Part shown: piece by piece, positions 50,253 to 60,634 of the stretch
Layout: every line of letters begins with the position of its first letter
Numbering within the stretch: position 1 is the first letter of the stretch
Assembly: GCF_030373245.1 (NCBI RefSeq)
Contig: NZ_JAUCZF010000002.1
Coordinates: forward strand, 1 to 64,000
DNA from: Hydrogenophaga sp.
GTDB taxonomy: Bacteria; Pseudomonadota; Gammaproteobacteria; Burkholderiales; Burkholderiaceae_C
Reading direction: 5' to 3'
DNA length: 64,000 nt
Translations under genes and position numbers: made by a program
Notes under the pieces: generated by a model
Seen by the model: only the letters and a program-made list of their open reading frames with translations
What the model was told of the DNA's origin: nothing
The model's database searches: none

Positions 50253-50293
50253 TGGATCAGACACTTCCTGCCGCGAGGCCTGAAAGGATTCTC

Positions 50294-50698
50294 ATGTCCA
50301 TGTTTTCCATTTTTGGTGTGTCGGGCAGTGCGATCAGCTCGCAGTCGCAGCGGCTCAACGTGGTGGCCAGCAACCTGGCCAACGCCGATGCGGTGGCGGG
50401 GCCAGACGGCCAGGCCTACAAGGCGCGCCAGGTGCTGTTCCAGACAGTGCCCATGGGCGGCGCCGGCAATGCGGGTGTGAAGGTGCAGAACATCACCGAG
50501 AACGAAACTCCAGGCCGACGGGTGCACAACCCGGGCCATCCGAGCGCCGATGCAGAGGGCTATGTCACGCACTCCAACGTCAATCCGGTGGAGGAGATGG
50601 TCAACATGATCTCCGCCTCGCGCTCGTACCAGAACAACGTCGAGGTCATGAACACGGCCAAGACCCTGCTGATGAAAACGCTCCAGATGGGGCAATGA
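50294..50698 (+). CDS. flgC: Flagellar basal-body rod protein FlgC
   Basis: SQSQRLNVVASNLANADAVAGPDGQAYKARQVLFQ; VNPVEEMVNMISASRSYQNNVEVMNTAK. Confidence 0.97.
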   Translation: MSMFSIFGVSGSAISSQSQRLNVVASNLANADAVAGPDGQAYKARQVLFQTVPMGGAGNAGVKVQNITENETPGRRVHNPGHPSADAEGYVTHSNVNPVEEMVNMISASRSYQNNVEVMNTAKTLLMKTLQMGQ

Positions 50699-50712
50699 CC
50701 TGAGGTTCCACC

Positions 50713-51378
50713 ATGTACTCAAGCGCTCTCAATCTCAATGGCCTGGGCACCCAGGTCGGCAGCTCCACGCGAGCGGACAAGGCCGACAGCAACACCGATC
50801 CACAAGCCGCGCAGGACCGGTTCCTCACGCTGCTGGTGGCACAGATCAACAGCCAGGATCCGCTCAACCCGATGGACAACGCGCAGATGACCACGCAGAT
50901 GGCGCAGATCAATACCGTCAGCGGCATCCAGCAGCTCAACGCAACCCTCAAGGGCATGTCCGAGCAATACGGCTCGATGCAAAAACTGCAAGCCACTTCG
51001 CTGATTGGCCGGCAGGCCTTGATGGACGGCAACGCGCTCACTTTCCAGGGATCGACCGCCCAGGGTGCGCTGTTGCTGGAGAGCGCGGCGTCTGGCGTTC
51101 AGGTGGACATCCTCGGTACCAACGGGACGCTGATCGATTCGGTCCAGCTCGGTTCACTGGGGGCAGGACAGCACGCCTTCGAGTGGGAATCCCGAGGGCT
51201 GGACCCAGCCACGGTTGCAGGATTTGCCGTGCGGGCGACAGCTGCAGGGCAACCGCTGGCGGCCACGCCGCTGTCGCGCCAGACCATCAGCTCGATCGGA
51301 TTTTCAGGTGGTGCACTGAACCTGCAGCTGCAGGATGGGCGCACGGTGGGCTATGAGCAGGTCCGCGCGTTCATGTGA
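50713..51378 (+). CDS. flgD: Flagellar hook assembly scaffolding protein FlgD
   Basis: QDRFLTLLVAQINSQDPLNPMDNAQMTTQMAQINTVSGIQQLN. Confidence 0.96.
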   Translation: MYSSALNLNGLGTQVGSSTRADKADSNTDPQAAQDRFLTLLVAQINSQDPLNPMDNAQMTTQMAQINTVSGIQQLNATLKGMSEQYGSMQKLQATSLIGRQALMDGNALTFQGSTAQGALLLESAASGVQVDILGTNGTLIDSVQLGSLGAGQHAFEWESRGLDPATVAGFAVRATAAGQPLAATPLSRQTISSIGFSGGALNLQLQDGRTVGYEQVRAFM

Positions 51379-51440
51379 ATCCGCGGTCCCGCCGACCAGT
51401 TTTTCTCTTCTCCCAACTTTCGTTTCCCAAGGAAATCATC

Positions 51441-52655
51441 ATGGCATTCCAACAAGGTCTCTCGGGTCTGAACAGCGCCAGCCGAAATCTCGACGTCATT
51501 GGCAACAACATCGCCAACGCCAACACGGTTGGCATGAAAGCATCGCGCGCAGAGTTTGCCGAGCTCTACGCGAACTCCATCAACGGGTCGGGCAATTCGA
51601 ACACCGGACTGGGCGTGAGCGTGGCTGCGGTGACGCAAAGCTTCACCCAGGGCAACATCACCATCACGGGCAACGAGCTTGACATTGCCATCAACGGCAA
51701 TGGTTTCTTCGAGCTCACCAATCCCGATGGTTCGCTCTCTTACACCCGAGCCGGTCAATTCAAGCTCGACCGCGATGGAGGCATCGTCAACAACCAGGGC
51801 TCCCAAGTGATGGGCTACCCCACGGATGCCGCTGGCAATCGACTCAGCTTCGAGTCCGCTCCGCTCACGCTGCCCACGGGCGGACCCATTCCTGCGCAGC
51901 CCACCAGCCAGATCACCGCCGAGTTCAACCTCGATGCACGGGCCGTCGTGGCTGCCTCGGCCACACCCCCCACGCCGATCTCCACCTACGGCACCTCGCT
52001 GGTGGCCTTTGATCCGCAAGGCCTTGAAATTCCGGTGGGGCTGGCGTTCCAGAAGACCGCGAACAACCAGTGGAACGTCTACACCAGCGTCAATGGGTCC
52101 GACCCGGCCTTGTCCACGCCCTTTGCGGTGAGCTTCCTCGCCGACGGCACGCTGAACCCGGCTACCGTGATCCCCCCGATCACCCTGGCCTCGCCCAACG
52201 ACCCCGCGCAGACATTCACTGCACAGCTTGACTTTGGCCAGGTGACGCAGTTTGGAACCAGTTTCGCCGTGACCAACCTCACCCAGGATGGCTTTCGACC
52301 CGGTGAGCTGACCAGCCTCAAGGTGGAAGACAACGGCGTGGTGCTGGCGCGCTACTCCAACGGTGAGTCGAGAGCTGCTGGGCAGATTTCCCTGGTGAAC
52401 TTTCGCAATGCGCAAGGACTGGCGCCCACCGGCGGCGGCAGCTGGAGCATGACATTCGCCTCAGGCGATCCGGTCCGAGGGGCACCCGGGGAGGGCAAGC
52501 TGGGCTTTCTTCGTGCAGGCGCGGTGGAAGACTCGAACATCGATATCACCTCGGAACTGGTGAGCATGATGACGGCGCAGCGCGCCTACCAGGCCAATGC
52601 GCAAACCATCAAGACCCAGGACCAGGTCATGAGCACGCTTCTCAATATGCGCTGA
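51441..52655 (+). CDS. flgE: Flagellar hook protein FlgE
   Basis: MAFQQGLSGLNSASRNLDVIGNNIANANTVGMK; DITSELVSMMTAQRAYQANAQTIKTQDQVMSTLLNMR. Confidence 0.97.
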   Translation: MAFQQGLSGLNSASRNLDVIGNNIANANTVGMKASRAEFAELYANSINGSGNSNTGLGVSVAAVTQSFTQGNITITGNELDIAINGNGFFELTNPDGSLSYTRAGQFKLDRDGGIVNNQGSQVMGYPTDAAGNRLSFESAPLTLPTGGPIPAQPTSQITAEFNLDARAVVAASATPPTPISTYGTSLVAFDPQGLEIPVGLAFQKTANNQWNVYTSVNGSDPALSTPFAVSFLADGTLNPATVIPPITLASPNDPAQTFTAQLDFGQVTQFGTSFAVTNLTQDGFRPGELTSLKVEDNGVVLARYSNGESRAAGQISLVNFRNAQGLAPTGGGSWSMTFASGDPVRGAPGEGKLGFLRAGAVEDSNIDITSELVSMMTAQRAYQANAQTIKTQDQVMSTLLNMR

Positions 52656-52658
52656 CAG

Positions 52659-52742
52659 CGCACCCCTCGATCCGCCGGTGGCGTCATCCCCAGAAGGGGG
52701 CGGCACTGGCGGTCTGGCAAAGCCAGGTCCGCTGGTGCCCCT
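52659..52742 (+). repeat. Family A hairpin repeat after flgE stop
   Basis: gcgcacccctcgatccgccggtggcgtcatccccagaagggggcggcactggcggtctggcaaagccaggtccgctggtgcccctgg. Confidence 0.75.
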
Positions 52743-52825
52743 GGTTTCGGACACCTCGCTCTGGTTCCCTTGTTGGTCTTCGTGCTTCTCTTGTCTTTTT
52801 CAGTCGCGTTCACCTGGAGTTCCCC

Positions 52826-53563
52826 ATGGACCGCATGATTTACACCGCCATGACCGGCGCCAACGCGGCGCAGCACCGGCAACAACTGCTGGCAAACAAC
52901 CTCGCCAATGCGTCGACGCCGGGCTTTCGCGCCGAGCTTGCGACCTTTCGCGCGGTGCCGGTGCGCGGCGATGGGGCCAGCACCCGCGTGTTTGCGCTGG
53001 AGGCCACGGCTGGCCATTCGGATGCACCCGGCCCAGTCACCAGCACCGGGAGAAACCTGGATGTGGCCGCACGGAGCAACAGCTATTTCGCGGTGCTGGG
53101 ACTGGACGGCACCGAGGCCTACACCCGCGCCGGCGCGCTCGAAGTCGATGCCGAAGGCACGCTGGTCAACCCCCAGGGCCTGCCCATGTTGAGCGACGGC
53201 GGTCCCATCGTGGCGCCTGTGGGTGCGCAGCTCGCCATTGGCGAAGACGGCACGGTGACCGCCAGCGTCAACGGGCAACCCCCTCAGGCGCTCGGCCGGC
53301 TCAAGCTGGTGACACCAGACGCAGATAACCGCCTCAAGCGCAGCGAAGACGGCCTGTTCCGAGGCCCGCTGGGCGATCCGCTGGCGGCCGATGCCAACGC
53401 GCGCCTGCAAAGCGGCGCGCTCGAAGGCAGCAACGTCAATCCCATCGAGGCCATGGTCGGGATGATCGCCGTGGCGCGCCAATTTGAAGTGCAGATGCGC
53501 ATGTTGCAGAACGGCGAGACCAACGACAAGACCGCCGCCCAGTTGCTCAGCCTCAATGGCTGA
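52826..53563 (+). CDS. flgF: Flagellar basal-body rod protein FlgF
   Basis: MDRMIYTAMTGANAAQHRQQLLANNLANASTPGFRAEL; EGSNVNPIEAMVGMIAVARQFEVQMRML. Confidence 0.96.
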   Translation: MDRMIYTAMTGANAAQHRQQLLANNLANASTPGFRAELATFRAVPVRGDGASTRVFALEATAGHSDAPGPVTSTGRNLDVAARSNSYFAVLGLDGTEAYTRAGALEVDAEGTLVNPQGLPMLSDGGPIVAPVGAQLAIGEDGTVTASVNGQPPQALGRLKLVTPDADNRLKRSEDGLFRGPLGDPLAADANARLQSGALEGSNVNPIEAMVGMIAVARQFEVQMRMLQNGETNDKTAAQLLSLNG

Positions 53564-53587
53564 CCCTCGTTTTTCCAGGAGCACCCC

Positions 53588-54370
53588 ATGATCAATTCGC
53601 TGTGGATTTCCAAGACCGGCATGCAGGCCCAGCAGACCCAGCTGGACGTGATTTCCAACAACCTGGCCAACACCTCCACCAACGGCTTCAAGCGCGCCAA
53701 CGCCGTGTTTGAGGACCTGATGTACCAGAACCTGCGCCAGGTCGGCGCCAACAGCGCCGAGCAGAGCGAGCTGCCCACCGGCCTGCAGCTGGGCCTCGGT
53801 GTGCGCACTGTGGCCACGTCGCGCTCCTTTGCGCAGGGCAGCCTGCAACAGTCGGGCAACAACCTCGATCTGGCCATCAGCGGCAATGGCTTTTTGCAGG
53901 TCAGCATGCCCGATGGCACCACCGGCTACACCCGCGATGGCAGCCTGCAGATCGACGCCCAGGGCCGCATGGTCACCTCCAGCGGCTACCCGCTGACCTC
54001 GGGCATCACCATTCCCGCCGAAGCGCAGAGCATCACCGTCTCCAGCGACGGCGTGGTCTCGGTCAAGCTGCCGGGCAGTGCCCAGCCCTCGGTGGTCGGC
54101 AACATCGAGCTGGCCAACTTCATCAACCCGGCCGGCCTGGAGCCGCGCGGCCAGAACCTGTTCACCGAGAGCCTGGCCTCGGGCAACCCGATCAACGGCG
54201 CACCCGGCAGCGCGGGCATGGGCACGGTCATGCAGGGTTTTGTCGAGACCTCCAACGTCAACGTGGTGCAGGAACTGGTCACCATGATCCAGACCCAGCG
54301 CGCCTACGAGATGAACTCCAAGGCGATCCAGACCAGCGACCAGATGCTGCAACGCCTGGCGCAGTTGTGA
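53588..54370 (+). CDS. flgG: Flagellar basal-body rod protein FlgG
   Basis: [67 protein letters not shown]. Confidence 0.97.
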   Translation: MINSLWISKTGMQAQQTQLDVISNNLANTSTNGFKRANAVFEDLMYQNLRQVGANSAEQSELPTGLQLGLGVRTVATSRSFAQGSLQQSGNNLDLAISGNGFLQVSMPDGTTGYTRDGSLQIDAQGRMVTSSGYPLTSGITIPAEAQSITVSSDGVVSVKLPGSAQPSVVGNIELANFINPAGLEPRGQNLFTESLASGNPINGAPGSAGMGTVMQGFVETSNVNVVQELVTMIQTQRAYEMNSKAIQTSDQMLQRLAQL

Positions 54371-54373
54371 TGG

Positions 54374-54453
54374 CCCACCCCCGCCGCGCTTCGCGCGACC
54401 CCCTCAAGGGGGCAACGCTGGCGGCCCGGCAAAGCCGGTTCCGCGGCGTTCTG
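54374..54453 (+). repeat. Family A hairpin repeat after flgG stop
   Basis: ccacccccgccgcgcttcgcgcgaccccctcaagggggcaacgctggcggcccggcaaagccggttccgcggcgttctg. Confidence 0.85.
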
Positions 54454-54506
54454 GGCTGGAGTCACGCGCTTCGACTTGCTTCGGCTATGGCCACGGGAAA
54501 AGCTTC

Positions 54507-55190
54507 ATGAATCACTTTTCTATTCCTCGTATCGTTCCGCTCGCGCTCCTGGTTCTGACCGGCTGCGCGTCGCTTCAAAACACGCCCGAGGTCGACGTGG
54601 TGCCTGTGTCGGCGGTGCGCTATGCGCCGGCGCCAGTGGTGTCGGCAGTGCCTACGGGTGGCATTTTCCAGGCGGCGAGCTACAGGCCAGCGTTTGAGGA
54701 CCCGCGTGCGCGCTTGCCGGGCGACAGCCTCACGATCCAGATCACCGAGCGCATCAACGCGAGCCAGAAATCGTCGGCCTCGATCGACCGCTCGGGTGAG
54801 TTGTCGGCCAGCGTGTCGGCGTTCCCGTTCTTGAAGGCGCCGTTGCTCGACAAGTTCCAGACCGGGGCCGAGTCGTCGAACAGCTTCGCCGGCACGGGCG
54901 GCACCGAGAGCGCCAACAACTTCTCGGGCTCGATCACCGCCACCGTGCTGGAGGTCTTGCCCAACGGCCACCTGGTGGTGGCGGGTGAAAAGCAGATCGG
55001 CGTGAACCAGAACGTGGACGTGCTGCGCTTCTCGGGCACGGTCGATCCGCGCCAGATCCAGCCAGGCAACATCGTGCCCTCCGCGCAGGTGGCCAACGCG
55101 CGCATCGAATCGCGTGGTCGCGGCGCTCAAGGCGAAGCGCTCTCAATTGGCTGGTTGGCGCGGTTCTTTTTGAGCGTTATCCCGTTCTGA
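54507..55190 (+). CDS. flgH: Flagellar L-ring lipoprotein FlgH
   Basis: Lipobox LTGCA; GDSLTIQITERINASQKSSASIDRSG; VLPNGHLVVAGEKQIGVNQNVDVLRFSGTVDPRQI. Confidence 0.96.
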   Translation: MNHFSIPRIVPLALLVLTGCASLQNTPEVDVVPVSAVRYAPAPVVSAVPTGGIFQAASYRPAFEDPRARLPGDSLTIQITERINASQKSSASIDRSGELSASVSAFPFLKAPLLDKFQTGAESSNSFAGTGGTESANNFSGSITATVLEVLPNGHLVVAGEKQIGVNQNVDVLRFSGTVDPRQIQPGNIVPSAQVANARIESRGRGAQGEALSIGWLARFFLSVIPF

Positions 55191-55210
55191 GCTTGCCCAG
55201 AATAGGGCTC

Positions 55211-56404
55211 ATGAAATCCCAGTTTGTGCCGATGACCGCCCCGCTCAACTGCCGCCTGTTTCCTGCCGCGCCGACCAGCGCGCGAGCCTGGGGGCTGCTG
55301 CTCGCGACCGTGGGGCTGATCGCACTCACCCTGTGGTGGGCTGAGCCGGCGGCAGCGCAGGGCATCCGGGTCAAGGAAATTGCCTCTGTGCAAGGTGTGC
55401 GCAGCAACCAGCTGACCGGCTATGGCCTGGTGGTGGGCCTGGACGGCACAGGCGACCAGACCACGCAAATGCCTTACACCGCGCAAAGCCTGCAAAACCA
55501 GTTGCAGCAGCTCGGCCTGTCGCTGCCTCCGGGCGCGAGCCTGCAGCTGAAGAATGTGGCCGCGGTCATGGTCACCGGCCAGCTGCCGGCGTTTGCCCAG
55601 CCCGGCCAGATGATGGACGTGACGGTATCGTCCATCGGCAACGCCAAATCGCTGCGCGGCGGCACGCTGATCACCACGCCGCTCAAAGGCGCCGATGGCC
55701 AGATCTACGCGCTGGCCCAGGGCAACCTGCTGGTGGGGGGTGCGGGTGCATCGGCCGGTGGCAGCAAGGTGCAGATCAACCACCTGAGCGCTGGCCGCAT
55801 TCCGGGTGGCGCCCAGATCGAGCGTGCGGTGGCCACGCCATTTGCGCTCGGCGACACCATCGACCTGGGCCTGGATGCCAGCGACTTCCAGACGGCGCTG
55901 CGCGTCACCGACGCCATCAACAAAAAGCTGGGCAGCGGTACCGCCAATGCGGTGGACGGCCGCGTGATCCGCCTGCGCGCCCCAGCCGATCCCAATGCCC
56001 GTGTCGGTTTTCTCGCCGCGGTGGAAGAGGTGCGGCTGGAAGCGCCGGTGCCGGTGGCCAAGGTCATCATCAATTCGCGCACCGGCTCCATCGTGATGAA
56101 CCAGGCCGTGACGCTGGCGGCTTGTGCCGTGTCGCACGGCAACCTCTCGGTCAGCATCAGCTCCACGCCGGTGATCAGCCAGCCCAACCCGCTGTCGCCC
56201 GGCGCGCAGACGGTGGTGACCGAAAAAGCCAACATCCAGATCAGCCAGGACAGCGGCTCGCTGATCGAAGTGCCCGCCGCCGCCAAGCTTTCTGACGTGG
56301 TGCGCGCGCTCAACGCGCTGGGCGCCACGCCGCAAGACCTGCTCGCCATCCTGCAGGCGATCAAGGCCTCGGGTGCGCTCAATGCGGAGCTGGAGGTGAT
56401 ATGA
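55211..56404 (+). CDS. flgI: Flagellar P-ring protein FlgI
   Basis: [56 protein letters not shown]-type motif. Confidence 0.97.
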   Translation: [397 protein letters not shown]

Positions 56405-56405
56405 A

Positions 56406-56484
56406 CCACCCCCGCGCCGCTTCGCGTCACCCCCTCAAGGGGGCAACACCTGCGGTCTGGCAAAGCCAGTCCCGCGGTGTTCTG
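56406..56484 (+). repeat. Family A hairpin repeat after flgI stop
   Basis: ccacccccgcgccgcttcgcgtcaccccctcaagggggcaacacctgcggtctggcaaagccagtcccgcggtgttctg. Confidence 0.85.
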
Positions 56485-56597
56485 AGGCAGTTCATTTCGC
56501 GCCGGATGTTTCCTCGCCACCTCGCCGACACGACGGGCATGTTGCGCGTCGAGGTCATGGCCAGTCGCCGGCAGGAGATGCTGGCCTGGAGGTGGTC

Positions 56598-57485
56598 ATG
56601 ACCAGTTCGCCCCTGTCTTTCCAGGGCCTGGCGGCCGATCCGGGTGCGCTCAATGCCTTGCGCTACAGCGCAGGCTCGGGCAAGGACGAAAAGGCAGCGC
56701 TCAAAGAGGCGGCCAAGCAGTTTGAGTCGCTGTTCATGCGCGAACTCATCAAGAGCATGCGCGAGGCCACTGAGAAGTCGGGCTTGATGGATGGTGAGGG
56801 CACCAGCCTGGGCACCGATTTGCTGGACCAGCAGTTTGCCGTTCAGCTCTCGGGTCTGCCGGGCGGCCTGTCCGACGCAATCCAGCGCCAGCTCGGGCGC
56901 CAGATCGTGTCTGGATCAACTTCCGGCACAGACAACAGCCCACTGCCGCGTAGCAGCGACCTCAGTACCGTGGGCCGCCTCGGTGCAGGACCGCGCCAGT
57001 CTGGCTTTGTCAATCAGCACGGCGAAGCTGCGGCCATGGTGTCGCGCGAGTCGGGCATTCCGGCCAGCTTCATGATCGGCCAGGCCGGACACGAAACCGG
57101 CTGGGGTCGCAGCGAGATCCGCCACGCCGATGGCTCCAACTCCCACAACCTGTTTGGCATCAAGGCCACCGGTGGATGGAAGGGCAAGGTCGCCGAGATC
57201 ACGACCACCGAATACATCGACGGCGAGCCACGCAAGGTCACCGCGCGTTTTCGAGCCTACGACTCCTACGCCGACTCGTTCCGCGACTACGCCCGGATGA
57301 TCAGCCAGAGCCCACGCTACGAGCCGGTGATGGAACAGCTGCATTCGGTGCAGGGTTTTGCCAGCGGTCTGCAACAGGCCGGCTACGCCACCGACCCGCA
57401 GTACGCTGCCAAGCTCAGCCGCGCGATCAACGCCACGCTGAGCCTGCAGCGCGGCATCGCCTCGTCGAGCAACGGGACGGTCTGA
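56598..57485 (+). CDS. flgJ: Flagellar rod-assembly protein/muramidase FlgJ
   Basis: KQFESLFMRELIKSMREAT; glucosaminidase domain GQAGHETGWGRSEIRHADGSNSHNLFGIKA. Confidence 0.96.
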   Translation: MTSSPLSFQGLAADPGALNALRYSAGSGKDEKAALKEAAKQFESLFMRELIKSMREATEKSGLMDGEGTSLGTDLLDQQFAVQLSGLPGGLSDAIQRQLGRQIVSGSTSGTDNSPLPRSSDLSTVGRLGAGPRQSGFVNQHGEAAAMVSRESGIPASFMIGQAGHETGWGRSEIRHADGSNSHNLFGIKATGGWKGKVAEITTTEYIDGEPRKVTARFRAYDSYADSFRDYARMISQSPRYEPVMEQLHSVQGFASGLQQAGYATDPQYAAKLSRAINATLSLQRGIASSSNGTV

Positions 57486-57486
57486 C

Positions 57487-59382
57487 ATGTCGGGCGCACT
57501 CAACATCGCCACCCGGGCACTCAATACCAACCTGGCAGCCCTGCAGGTCATTGGCAACAACATTGCCAACGTCAATACCGATGGCTATTCGCGCCAGAAC
57601 GTGCTGCTGCAGTCTTCGGGCTATCAGGAGTTTGGCAATGGCTTCTTTGGCAAGGGTGTGGAAATCGCCACCGTCACCCGATCGCACAGCGCCTACCTGA
57701 CGCGCGAGGCCATTCTGTCCCAGTCGGTGGCCTCGGCCGATGGCTTGCGCCTGAGCAAGCTCAGGCAGATGGAAGACCTGTTTCCGACCGGAGAAGCCGG
57801 TCTCGGTTCGGCCATGAACAGCATGCTCAACGCATGGGCTGACGTGGCCGCTGCGCCCAGCAACCTCACTGCTCGTGTGGTCGTGCTGGCAAGAGCCGAT
57901 GAATTGGCGGCGCGCCTGCGCAATACCGCTTCGCAACTGGATCAGCAGAAGCAAGGTGCTGTGCTGCAAGCGGAAGGCACGGTGACCACGGTGAACCGGC
58001 TGGCACAAGACCTGGCCTCCGTCAACCAGCGCATCATCGAAACCCAAGGCTCTGCGAACACCCCCAACGACCTGTTTGATCAGCGCGATCAGCTGCTGAG
58101 TGAACTCAACAAGTACATCCAGACCTCCAATGTGCCTGGTCAGGATGGCACAGTGAGTGTGTTTGTCGGTGGCAGTCAGCCCCTGGTTCTGGGGCGCAAT
58201 GCCAATCAGCTCGCCGTGACCAGTGATCCCATCGATCCGGCCCGCAAAGGCTTGTCCTTTGTGCAAAGTGGCGTGACCACGCCGCTGAGCGACAACACCC
58301 TTGGCGGCGGTGAGCTCGCCGGGTTGATGACTTTCTTGAACCAGGATCTGCCTGACATGCAGAACCAGCTGGGTCGCATGGCGCTGGCGCTGGCCACCAC
58401 GGTGAACCAGCAGCACCGTCTGGGTGTGGACCTCAACGGCGTGGCCGGTACCGATTTTTTTGTGCCGCCCTCGGCCGCCACCGGCCTGCCGGCGCCAACC
58501 AACACGGGCAGCGCCACGGCGCAGGTGAGGGTCAACGATCCGGCCGCGCTGCGCGCCTCCGATTACGAGCTGCGCGTCAATGCCACTGGCGTCGACGTGA
58601 TCCGTCTGAGCGACGGCCTGAGCACTTCCATGGGTCCCCTGCCGGTCACGCTGGACGGTCTTACCTTCGAGCTGCCCAGCGGAGCTGTTGCACCGGGCGA
58701 TCGTTTCGTGTTCCAGCCCTATGCGAGCGCGGCCCGCAACATCAGCCTGTCGCTCGCTGCGCCTGACCAGTTGGCGGCAGCCAGTCCGGTGCTGGTCACA
58801 CCCGGATTGGGCAACGCCAGCGGCATGAGCGTGGAGAGGCTCTCGGCGGTCAGTCCCTCCGCGAGTCTCACCAATCCCGTCACCATCAGCTTTCAGGCCG
58901 ACGGCACTTACACCGTTGTGGACCCGGTGGCAGGCACCAGTTCAAGCGGCAATGCCTACACAGCGGGTCAGCCGATCAATGTCAACGGCTGGAGTCTTAC
59001 CCTTCGAGGCAGTCCGACCGCGGGCGACAGTTTTGAGGTCGCGGGTGCACCGGCCGGCTCCACCCGTCAGAACGCAGGCAATGCAGGCGCCATCTTGGCG
59101 TTGCGCGAGCAGCCTACCTTCGAAGGAGTGCCGCTGGCCGATGGCTACACCAGCCTGTTTTCTTCGCTGGGGACCAAAGTCCAGTCGGCCCGATTCGCGG
59201 CCGACTTCACCGCCCAGGTAGCAACGAGCGCCGAGAGCGCTCGCGCCGGCGTGTCTGGCGTGAACCTGGACGAGGAGGCCGCCCGGCTGTTGCAGTTCCA
59301 GCAGTCGTATCAAGCCGCAGCAAAGTTTCTGCAGATCGCCCAGAGCACGTTTGACACGCTGCTCCAGACGGTCGGTCGATAG
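57487..59382 (+). CDS. flgK: Flagellar hook-associated protein 1 FlgK
   Basis: LNTNLAALQVIGNNIANVNTDGYSRQN; SGVNLDEEAARLLQFQQSYQAAAKFLQIAQSTFDTLLQTV. Confidence 0.97.
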   Translation: MSGALNIATRALNTNLAALQVIGNNIANVNTDGYSRQNVLLQSSGYQEFGNGFFGKGVEIATVTRSHSAYLTREAILSQSVASADGLRLSKLRQMEDLFPTGEAGLGSAMNSMLNAWADVAAAPSNLTARVVVLARADELAARLRNTASQLDQQKQGAVLQAEGTVTTVNRLAQDLASVNQRIIETQGSANTPNDLFDQRDQLLSELNKYIQTSNVPGQDGTVSVFVGGSQPLVLGRNANQLAVTSDPIDPARKGLSFVQSGVTTPLSDNTLGGGELAGLMTFLNQDLPDMQNQLGRMALALATTVNQQHRLGVDLNGVAGTDFFVPPSAATGLPAPTNTGSATAQVRVNDPAALRASDYELRVNATGVDVIRLSDGLSTSMGPLPVTLDGLTFELPSGAVAPGDRFVFQPYASAARNISLSLAAPDQLAAASPVLVTPGLGNASGMSVERLSAVSPSASLTNPVTISFQADGTYTVVDPVAGTSSSGNAYTAGQPINVNGWSLTLRGSPTAGDSFEVAGAPAGSTRQNAGNAGAILALREQPTFEGVPLADGYTSLFSSLGTKVQSARFAADFTAQVATSAESARAGVSGVNLDEEAARLLQFQQSYQAAAKFLQIAQSTFDTLLQTVGR

Positions 59383-59394
59383 CGAGGGCACACC

Positions 59395-60612
59395 ATGCGA
59401 GTCTCTACAGCCAACAGCTACGACACCACCGTCAGCACCCTCTCGCGGCGGCAGGCCGATCTGTCTGCCCAGCAAGAGCGCTTGTCTACCGGCAAGCGCG
59501 TACTTCGAGCCAGCGATGACCCGGTGGCCGCCACACTGGCCGAGGCCGCGCAGAACAGGCTTTCCCGCGTGCAGGGCGATCAGCGGTCTCTGGAGTCCTC
59601 GCGCACCAGCCTGGCGCAGGCCGAGAGTGGTCTGGCCGAGTTTGGCGATCTGATCCAGAAGGCGCGGGACCTGATGCTGTCCGCAGGCAACGGGACGTTC
59701 GGTCCGAACGAACGCGAAGACATCGCTCGCCAACTCTCGGGTCTGCGAGAGCAGATGATTGGTCTGGCCAACCGCCAGGACAACGCCGGGCGCACCCTGT
59801 TCGGTGGTCTGGGAGGTTCGACCACCCCGTTTGTGGATCTTTACGGGCCGAGCGGCGGTGCGGTGCAGTTTCAGGGCCAGCGCGGGCAGCAGGCGGCGGG
59901 CAATACCTCGTTGCCGCAGTCTTTTGATGGGGATGCGATCTGGATGCGCATCCCTCAGGGCAACGGCAGCTTCACGCTGGCTTTGCCCGATACCAACAGT
60001 GGCTCGATCCGTGCAGGCCTTGGGCAGGTGACCAACCCCGCCGCACTCACTGGCCAGCGCTATGACATCACGTTCGCTGACGTGGGTGGCGTGATGCAGT
60101 TCACCGTGACCAACCTCGACAACCCCACCGCTACCGGCTTGCCAACCAATCAGCCTTACCAGCCCGGCGCCACCATCAGCTTTGACGGTCTGTCCTTCGA
60201 CATGCAGAACCCTGCCACGGCAGGAGATCGCATTGAGCTGCGACCGGCATCTGGTCCAACCGACATCTTCAAGGTTGTTCAAGATACGGTGGACGCACTT
60301 CGCTACGTTGGCTCCAGCAGCGATGCGCGCCGGACCCACGAACTGAACCGCACGCTCACCGAGCTGGATGCCGGCCTTGACCGCGTGCTGCTCGCGCGCG
60401 GTCAAGCGGGTGAGTGGCTCAACCGCGCCGACTCACTCGGCGCCATGCTTACCACCCGCGCCGTTGCCTACGAGACCGAAAAGTCGCAGCTGGAAGACCT
60501 CGACCTGATCAAAGGGATTTCCGATTTCCAGAACCAGCAGCTGGGCCTGGAAGCGGCCCTCAAGTCTTACGCACAGGTGCAGCGTCTGTCTCTGTTCGAG
60601 TTTGTCCGTTGA
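59395..60612 (+). CDS. flgL: Flagellar hook-associated protein 3 FlgL
   Basis: MRVSTANSYDTTVSTLSRRQADLSAQQERLSTGKRVLRASDDPVAA. Confidence 0.96.
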   Translation: MRVSTANSYDTTVSTLSRRQADLSAQQERLSTGKRVLRASDDPVAATLAEAAQNRLSRVQGDQRSLESSRTSLAQAESGLAEFGDLIQKARDLMLSAGNGTFGPNEREDIARQLSGLREQMIGLANRQDNAGRTLFGGLGGSTTPFVDLYGPSGGAVQFQGQRGQQAAGNTSLPQSFDGDAIWMRIPQGNGSFTLALPDTNSGSIRAGLGQVTNPAALTGQRYDITFADVGGVMQFTVTNLDNPTATGLPTNQPYQPGATISFDGLSFDMQNPATAGDRIELRPASGPTDIFKVVQDTVDALRYVGSSSDARRTHELNRTLTELDAGLDRVLLARGQAGEWLNRADSLGAMLTTRAVAYETEKSQLEDLDLIKGISDFQNQQLGLEAALKSYAQVQRLSLFEFVR

Positions 60613-60634
60613 GTTGAAACCAGCCAATTCCTGC

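Noticed and set aside
18079-56484. CRISPR array from regularly recurring repeats
   Set aside because: Copies are dispersed by kilobases with genes between, contain internal hairpins and have no spacer structure.
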